From: an uncultured Sphingomonas sp.
GTDB taxonomy: Bacteria > Pseudomonadota > Alphaproteobacteria > Sphingomonadales > Sphingomonadaceae
Length of the DNA: 64,000 bases
Direction of reading: 5' to 3'
Assembly (NCBI RefSeq): GCF_913777625.1
Contig: NZ_CAJYTI010000026.1
Coordinates: 1 to 64,000, forward strand
Part shown: positions 58,892 through 64,000 of the stretch, piece by piece
Position numbering within the stretch: the first letter of the stretch is position 1
Layout of the letters: every line of letters begins with the position of its first letter
The notes under the pieces: generated by a model
Databases searched by the model: none
Told to the model about the DNA's origin: nothing
What the model saw: the letters and a program-made list of their open reading frames with translations, nothing else
Program-made: the position numbers and the translations under genes

Positions 58892-59494
58892 TCAGGCGAA
58901 GCGGACTGCCGTCGACGTGCGCTTGCGGCGCAGCGCCGCACCGGCGAGGCCGAAGCCGCCGATCAGCATCGCCCAGGCCGCCGGTTCCGGCACGCCGGGC
59001 GCGGGCGGCGGGAGCGTGCTGCCGTTGACCGAGAGCGACGACTTCACGAGCGTCAGTTCCCAGCCGGCATTGGTGCTGTCGATATCGACCCACACCTTCA
59101 GGCCGCTGTTGATTTCGTCGTAGAAGTTGCTGCCGAGGGTGAAGGTGGTGAACGAATAGTCGTTGTTCACACCGGTCAGATGGCCGAGCAGGGTCTTCAC
59201 GCCATTGTCATAGGCGTAGACATTGTCGATCTCGCCCGAGGTTTCGTCGACATCGAAACCGCTGATGTTGAGCGTCGCGGACGTGAAGGTGCCGCTGATG
59301 GCATTGTGGGTCCAACCCCAATCATCGCTTGCGCTGCGATAGTAGGGGCTCGCATATTTCATCGAGTCGCTGGGAAGGAAATAGCCGGTCGGCGACTGGA
59401 TCGTATCGGTCTGTGCAAAGGCGCTGGTGGCGCCAAAGCTGGATGCCGCAAGAATCGTGGTAGCCGCAATGGCGGCGCTACGGAGAAGGTTCAT
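58892..59494 (-). CDS. PEPxxWA-CTERM sorting domain protein
   Basis: Signal peptide and C-terminal VPEPAAWAMLIGGFGLAGAALRRKR. Confidence 0.92.
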   Translation of the reverse strand: MNLLRSAAIAATTILAASSFGATSAFAQTDTIQSPTGYFLPSDSMKYASPYYRSASDDWGWTHNAISGTFTSATLNISGFDVDETSGEIDNVYAYDNGVKTLLGHLTGVNNDYSFTTFTLGSNFYDEINSGLKVWVDIDSTNAGWELTLVKSSLSVNGSTLPPPAPGVPEPAAWAMLIGGFGLAGAALRRKRTSTAVRFA

Positions 59495-59948
59495 CCTCAA
59501 ATCCCCCAAGAATGGAATAACGGGGCGCGAGCGACCTTTATGTTCTGCGGCGCTATTCGCATGCGGGTATGGGTATTTCAATTCTGACGAGCGGGCTCTG
59601 GTTTGACCTTCGTCGGCGAGTCCCGAAAAGATACGCCATAGGGAATTGTAGCTGATTGACTTCTTGGTCGCCCGGGTTTGTCGAGACTCCTGCTGTATTT
59701 AAAAACAATAGTTTAGCCGACTCGGCCATCCTGGACTTGTTTCATTTGTCAAAACGGGGCGAAAAATTGCGCCCGCGTCGTCGCCGGGCGCTGGCAGGAA
59801 CAGTATAAGTCAATTTTGATGTCCGCCCTATAGAAGTGCAGTGCTGTGCAGGTACTAAAGGTTGAACTGTAGAATCAAAAGGATTTCCCGCTTTCTTGCG
59901 ATGAAGCGCGGACCGTCGCGACTTGCCGTCGCCGGCCGCCATGCCCGT

Positions 59949-60572
59949 TCAGATCGCCCCTTTGACCATGCCGTAATGGTGCCAGGCGAAGATCGCCGCC
60001 GCGCCGCGATGGGGGCGCCAGGCCTCGGACCATTCCCGCGTCAGTTTTTCGCTCGGCCGTTCAGGATGGCCGAGGATACGGCCGATCTCGATCTGTACGG
60101 CCAGATCGCCCGCCGGCCAGATGTCCGGCCGCCCCTCGGCGAACAGCAGATAGATCTCCGCCGACCAGCGGCCGATCCCCTTGATGCGGGTGAGTGCTGC
60201 GATGGCGTCCTCGTCGTCCGCCGGCAGCGCCGCGAGATCGAGTGCGCCGCTGGTCACTTCCTCGGCAAGGCTGCGGGCATAGCCGATCTTTTGCCGTGAC
60301 AGTCCGGCGCTGCGCAGCAGCTCGTCGCTGGCGGCGGCGAGCAGCGAGGGTTCCTCGGCATTGCCGATCGTCGCATCCAGCTTGTTCCACACCGCCGTCG
60401 CCGCGGCGACGCTCACCTGCTGGCCCACGATCGTGCGGAGCAGCGTGGCATAGCCGCGCTCGCGCAGGCGCGGGGGCGGATAGCCGGCACGCTCCAGCGC
60501 GGCGGCAAAGGCGGGCTCGCGCGCGACCAGCGCGTCGATCGATCCCTTTAGCTGTTCGGCGGTCAACCCCAT
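59949..60572 (-). CDS. DNA-3-methyladenine glycosylase (AlkA-like HhH-GPD)
   Basis: TLLRTIVGQQVSVAAATAVWNKL, LTRIKGIGRWSAEIYLLFAEGRPDIWPAGDLAVQ. Confidence 0.92.
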   Translation of the reverse strand: MGLTAEQLKGSIDALVAREPAFAAALERAGYPPPRLRERGYATLLRTIVGQQVSVAAATAVWNKLDATIGNAEEPSLLAAASDELLRSAGLSRQKIGYARSLAEEVTSGALDLAALPADDEDAIAALTRIKGIGRWSAEIYLLFAEGRPDIWPAGDLAVQIEIGRILGHPERPSEKLTREWSEAWRPHRGAAAIFAWHHYGMVKGAI

Positions 60573-60635
60573 GCAGGTGCTCCTTGAAACGGCCCCGGTT
60601 CACCGGCATGGACGCCGGAAACCAAGGAGATGCAG

Positions 60636-60953
60636 ATGCCCCAGCTTACGGTCGTGACGCGTGACGGAACCGAACGCACGGTAACCGGTGAGGCCGGCCT
60701 CAGCGTGATGGAAGTGATTCGCGACGCTGGCTTCGACGAACTGCTGGCGCTGTGCGGCGGCTGCTGCAGCTGCGCCACCTGCCACATCCATGTCGACCCG
60801 GAATTTGCGGACAAACTGCCCAAGATGAGCATGGACGAGGACGATCTGCTCGACAGCACGAGCGATCGCGACGCGACCTCGCGCCTGTCGTGCCAGCTGC
60901 CCTTCACCGATGCGCTGGACGGGCTGCGCGTGCGGATCGCCGCCGAGGATTGA
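60636..60953 (+). CDS. 2Fe-2S ferredoxin
   Basis: [37 protein letters not shown]...SRLSCQLPF: adrenodoxin-type cluster ligands. Confidence 0.95.
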   Translation: MPQLTVVTRDGTERTVTGEAGLSVMEVIRDAGFDELLALCGGCCSCATCHIHVDPEFADKLPKMSMDEDDLLDSTSDRDATSRLSCQLPFTDALDGLRVRIAAED

Positions 60954-60974
60954 GGATTGTAAGGGGCGGGCAGG

Positions 60975-61859
60975 TCACCGCCCCTTGGTCTGCTCCGCTG
61001 TCTGCCAGACGCGGACATAATCGACCTCCATCCGCGACGGGAAGGCGGCGGGGTCGATGCCATGGGTGCCGCCCCAGCCGCCGACCGCGACGTTGAGCAG
61101 CAGATATTGCGGCGCGTCGAACGGCCAGGTGGCAGGATCGCCCTGATGGTCGTTGTCGAAGCGCATATAGGCGTGGCCGTCGACGCCGATCAGGATGCGA
61201 TCCCGGTTCCAGTCGAGCTGGTAGCGGTGGAACGCGGTGCACGCATCCGGCACGCGGGTGGTGGCGCCCTTCTGGCTGTGCTGGGCGTGGTTGTAGGCGC
61301 CGGTATGGATCGTGCCGTGGATCGTCTCCGGATCCCAGCCGACCAGCTCCATCACGTCGATTTCGCCGAGCCGCGGCCAGCCGGCCTTGCCGTCGGTGCC
61401 GAGCAGCCAGATCGCCGGCCACAGGCCCTTCCCGCACGCGAGCTTGGCGCGCACCTCGACAAAGCCATAGGTCCAGCTGGCGAGGCCGCGGGTGATCAGG
61501 CGGGCGGAGGTATAATCCTGGCCGCCATAATCGGGCGCGCTGGCCAGCCGCTCGCGGCGCGCCTCAAGGACGAGATGGCCGTTCTCGATCCGCGCATTTT
61601 CAGGCCGGTCGGCCGCGTAATATTGCAGTTCCTGATTGTACCAGCCCGCGCGATTGCGGGCGGTGTCGTAGGTCCAGCGCTTCGGATCGGGCAGGCCGCC
61701 GGTGCCGAACTCGTCCGCCCACACGAGTCGCGCGCCCCGAGTGACCTCGATCGGTTCGTCTGCGGTTGCGGGGACCGGGGGCAGCGCGGCCGTCTGCGCA
61801 TGCCCCGAAACCGGCAAAAAGGCGGCGGCGGCCGCAAGTGCCAGCCGCCGCGCGGGCAT
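60975..61859 (-). CDS. Glycoside hydrolase family 16 (beta-glucanase/laminarinase-like), secreted
   Basis: LVWADEFGTGGLPDPKRWTYDT, LGEIDVMELVGWDPETIHGTIHTGAYNH (GEIDxxE-type catalytic motif). Confidence 0.92.
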   Translation of the reverse strand: MPARRLALAAAAAFLPVSGHAQTAALPPVPATADEPIEVTRGARLVWADEFGTGGLPDPKRWTYDTARNRAGWYNQELQYYAADRPENARIENGHLVLEARRERLASAPDYGGQDYTSARLITRGLASWTYGFVEVRAKLACGKGLWPAIWLLGTDGKAGWPRLGEIDVMELVGWDPETIHGTIHTGAYNHAQHSQKGATTRVPDACTAFHRYQLDWNRDRILIGVDGHAYMRFDNDHQGDPATWPFDAPQYLLLNVAVGGWGGTHGIDPAAFPSRMEVDYVRVWQTAEQTKGR

Positions 61860-62395
61860 CACTTGGGCGAGAGCACCATCAGCATCTGACGGCCTTCCAT
61901 GCGCGGATAGCTCTCCACCTTGGCCACTTCCGACGCATCCTGCTGGACGCGCTGGAGCAGTTGCATGCCGAGCTGGCCGTGCGAAAGCTCACGACCGCGG
62001 AAGCGCAGGGTGATCTTCACCTTGTCGCCTTCGCCGATGAACTTCAGCACGTTGCGCATCTTCACGTCGTAATCGTGATCGTCGATGTTCGGACGCATCT
62101 TGATCTCTTTGATCTCCTGCGTCTTCTGGGTCTTGCGTGCGAGGTTCGCCTTCTTCTGCGCCTCGTACTTGAACTTGCCCACATCGAGGAACTTGGCGAC
62201 GGGCGGATCGGCGTTGGGCGACACTTCGACGAGGTCGAGCCCGACCTCGGCAGCCTGCGCCATCGCCTCGCGCGTGTACATCACGCCAAGGTTTTCGCCG
62301 TCCTGGTCGATCACGCGAACCTTGGGCGACTGGATGAATTCGTTAAACCGCGGCCCGTTCAGCGGCATCGCGGGCGCCATCGGGCGCCGGGGCAT
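61859..62395 (-). CDS. infC: Translation initiation factor IF-3
   Basis: [57 protein letters not shown]; start codon uncertain. Confidence 0.95.
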   Translation of the reverse strand: MPRRPMAPAMPLNGPRFNEFIQSPKVRVIDQDGENLGVMYTREAMAQAAEVGLDLVEVSPNADPPVAKFLDVGKFKYEAQKKANLARKTQKTQEIKEIKMRPNIDDHDYDVKMRNVLKFIGEGDKVKITLRFRGRELSHGQLGMQLLQRVQQDASEVAKVESYPRMEGRQMLMVLSPK

Positions 62396-62643
62396 GGGAG
62401 AACGTATAAGACTAGCTCCTGTAGTGGATAAGGGCCCTATATAGACAATCAAGGCGCAATAGAGAAGATCCCTCGCACTCCATTTCGCGCCGAATTCGGC
62501 GGGTCCTCGGGTTGCGGCGACGACGGTCTGCAACCTCGGTTGGAGAAAATAGCCAAGCAAATCCGTTATATGCGGTGGGACGCGGCTATAATGGCTTGGG
62601 GCGCCAACGGGGCGTCGACAATGCCGGCAACTTGGGGACGACC

Positions 62644-63336
62644 ATGACACGGATTTGGGTGGCGGCGCTGTGCGTCGCAGCAGCTGCGGCCACGCCCGCG
62701 CTCGCGCAGGATCGCGCGTCGACAAGCGACGGCAAGGCAAGTGTGGGCGTGACGGCGGGGTCGCTGGGGATCGGCCCGGAGATCGGCTACCGCGCCAACC
62801 AGACGATCGGCGTGCGCGCCAATGCCGGCTTCCTGGGGCTGGACCATGACTTCACCTCGGGCGGCATCGACTATACCGGCCATGCCAAGCTTTCCTCGGG
62901 CGGGGTGATCGTCGATCTCTATCCGTTCGGCGGTGGCTTCCGCCTTTCGGCCGGCGCCCGGTACAACGGCACCGACGGCCGCGTCCGCGCAACGCCCAAC
63001 GGCCCGACCAAGATCGGCAGCCTGGTGTTCACGCCGCAGCAGATCGGCACCATCACCGGCCGCGCGGACCTGCGCGAGTTCGCCCCGCAGCTGACGCTCG
63101 GCTATGGCGGCAAGCTGCGCAAGGGTCTCGCCTTCACGATCGAGGCGGGCGCGCTGTTCCAGGGCGCGGTGCGCATCCGCGACTTCACCTCGAACGGCAC
63201 GCTGGCCACCGATCCCACCGTGGCGGGGACGACGTACCGCAACGAACTCGCCAAGCAGCGCCAGAAGCTGCAGGATACGGCGAACGACTATCAGGTCTAT
63301 CCGATCCTGCAGGTCGGGCTGAAGTACCGGTTCTGA
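62644..63336 (+). CDS. Outer membrane beta-barrel protein
   Basis: Signal peptide to ALAQ; barrel pattern ending [12 protein letters not shown]. Confidence 0.8.
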   Translation: MTRIWVAALCVAAAAATPALAQDRASTSDGKASVGVTAGSLGIGPEIGYRANQTIGVRANAGFLGLDHDFTSGGIDYTGHAKLSSGGVIVDLYPFGGGFRLSAGARYNGTDGRVRATPNGPTKIGSLVFTPQQIGTITGRADLREFAPQLTLGYGGKLRKGLAFTIEAGALFQGAVRIRDFTSNGTLATDPTVAGTTYRNELAKQRQKLQDTANDYQVYPILQVGLKYRF

Positions 63337-63339
63337 AGC

Positions 63340-63373
63340 AATGCGGGCGGCACCCAGGGGTGCCGCCCGCATT
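63340..63373. terminator. Bidirectional terminator
   Basis: AATGCGGGCGGCACCC-AG-GGGTGCCGCCCGCATT, 16-bp perfect stem between convergent genes. Confidence 0.85.
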
Positions 63374-63386
63374 GTTTGACTCGTCG

Positions 63387-64000
63387 TTATCGCAGGTCGG
63401 GCGCCAGCGCCTCGGTCTTGAGCCGTTCGATCGCCTCGTCCAGGGTCAGCATGGTCTGGCCCTGGCTGCCGAGCACGCGGAGCGCCACGGTGCTTTCCTC
63501 GGCCTCGCGCTTGCCGACGACCAGCAGGTTGGGCACCTTGGCCAGCGAGTGTTCGCGCACCTTGTAGTTGATCTTCTCGTTGCGCAGGTCGCTCTCGACG
63601 CGGATGCCCGCGGCCTGGAGCTTCGCCACCACCTCGCGGGCATAGTCGTCGGCATCGGACACGATCGTCGCGACCACCGCCTGCACCGGCGCGAGCCAGG
63701 TCGGCAGCTTGCCGGCGAAATGCTCGATCAGGATGCCGATGAACCGCTCGTACGAGCCGAAGATCGCGCGGTGGAGCATCACCGGGCGGTGCCGCTCGCC
63801 ATCCTCGCCGACATAGGACGCATCGAGCCGCTCGGGCAGCACCCGGTCCGACTGGATGGTGCCGACCTGCCAGGTGCGGCCGATCGCGTCGGTGAGGTGC
63901 CATTCCAACTTGGGCGCGTAGAAGGCACCTTCGCCGGGCAGCTCCTCCCAGCCATATTCGGGCGTGGCGAGCCCGGCGTCGATCACCGCCTGGCGCAGCT
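63387..64000 (-). CDS. thrS: Threonyl-tRNA synthetase, C-terminal part (runs off right edge)
   Basis: [84 protein letters not shown]. Confidence 0.96.
   Translation of the reverse strand, partial: LRQAVIDAGLATPEYGWEELPGEGAFYAPKLEWHLTDAIGRTWQVGTIQSDRVLPERLDASYVGEDGERHRPVMLHRAIFGSYERFIGILIEHFAGKLPTWLAPVQAVVATIVSDADDYAREVVAKLQAAGIRVESDLRNEKINYKVREHSLAKVPNLLVVGKREAEESTVALRVLGSQGQTMLTLDEAIERLKTEALAPDLR

Overview
The window is a roughly 64 kb, high-GC, gene-dense chromosomal segment. Protein content (PEPxxWA-CTERM protein, DUF4893, DUF3297, FixLJ, HslVU, gene neighbourhoods) suggests a Sphingomonas-like alphaproteobacterium; this is inferred from protein similarity I recognise, not from a search. 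Most of it is housekeeping: argB, folD, yajC-secD-secF, tgt, hslVU, gloAB, typA, infC, the 3' part of thrS, one tRNA-Pro(GGG), plus many hydrolases and peptidases. I saw no rRNA, CRISPR array, prophage, transposase or obvious defence island. The observations most worth a second look are: (1) a FixL-type heme-PAS kinase/FixJ pair divergent from an unlisted 38-aa membrane ORF, with an FNR/FixK-like box (TTGAT-N4-GTCAA) between them; (2) an ArsR regulator with BigR/SqrR-like cysteines, overlapping a rhodanese-DUF2892 gene, divergent from an AhpD-like gene across a perfect 8+8 bp inverted repeat; (3) a TetR/DUF4188 divergent pair with two GTTTAC-N3-GTAAAC-type operators; (4) a structured intergenic region at about 36.23-36.40 kb that looks like an unannotated small RNA, next to a Gly/Asn-rich low-complexity ORF; (5) several families of long intergenic inverted repeats, one lying between hslV and hslU and one with 26-bp perfect arms; (6) a cNMP-binding/thioredoxin-reductase-like fusion without the CxxC; (7) a GH16 gene whose start codon overlaps the infC stop codon, with infC and thrS separated by an inverted outer-membrane gene; (8) tandem paralogous small Cys-containing secreted proteins. 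None of these is proven novel from sequence alone.
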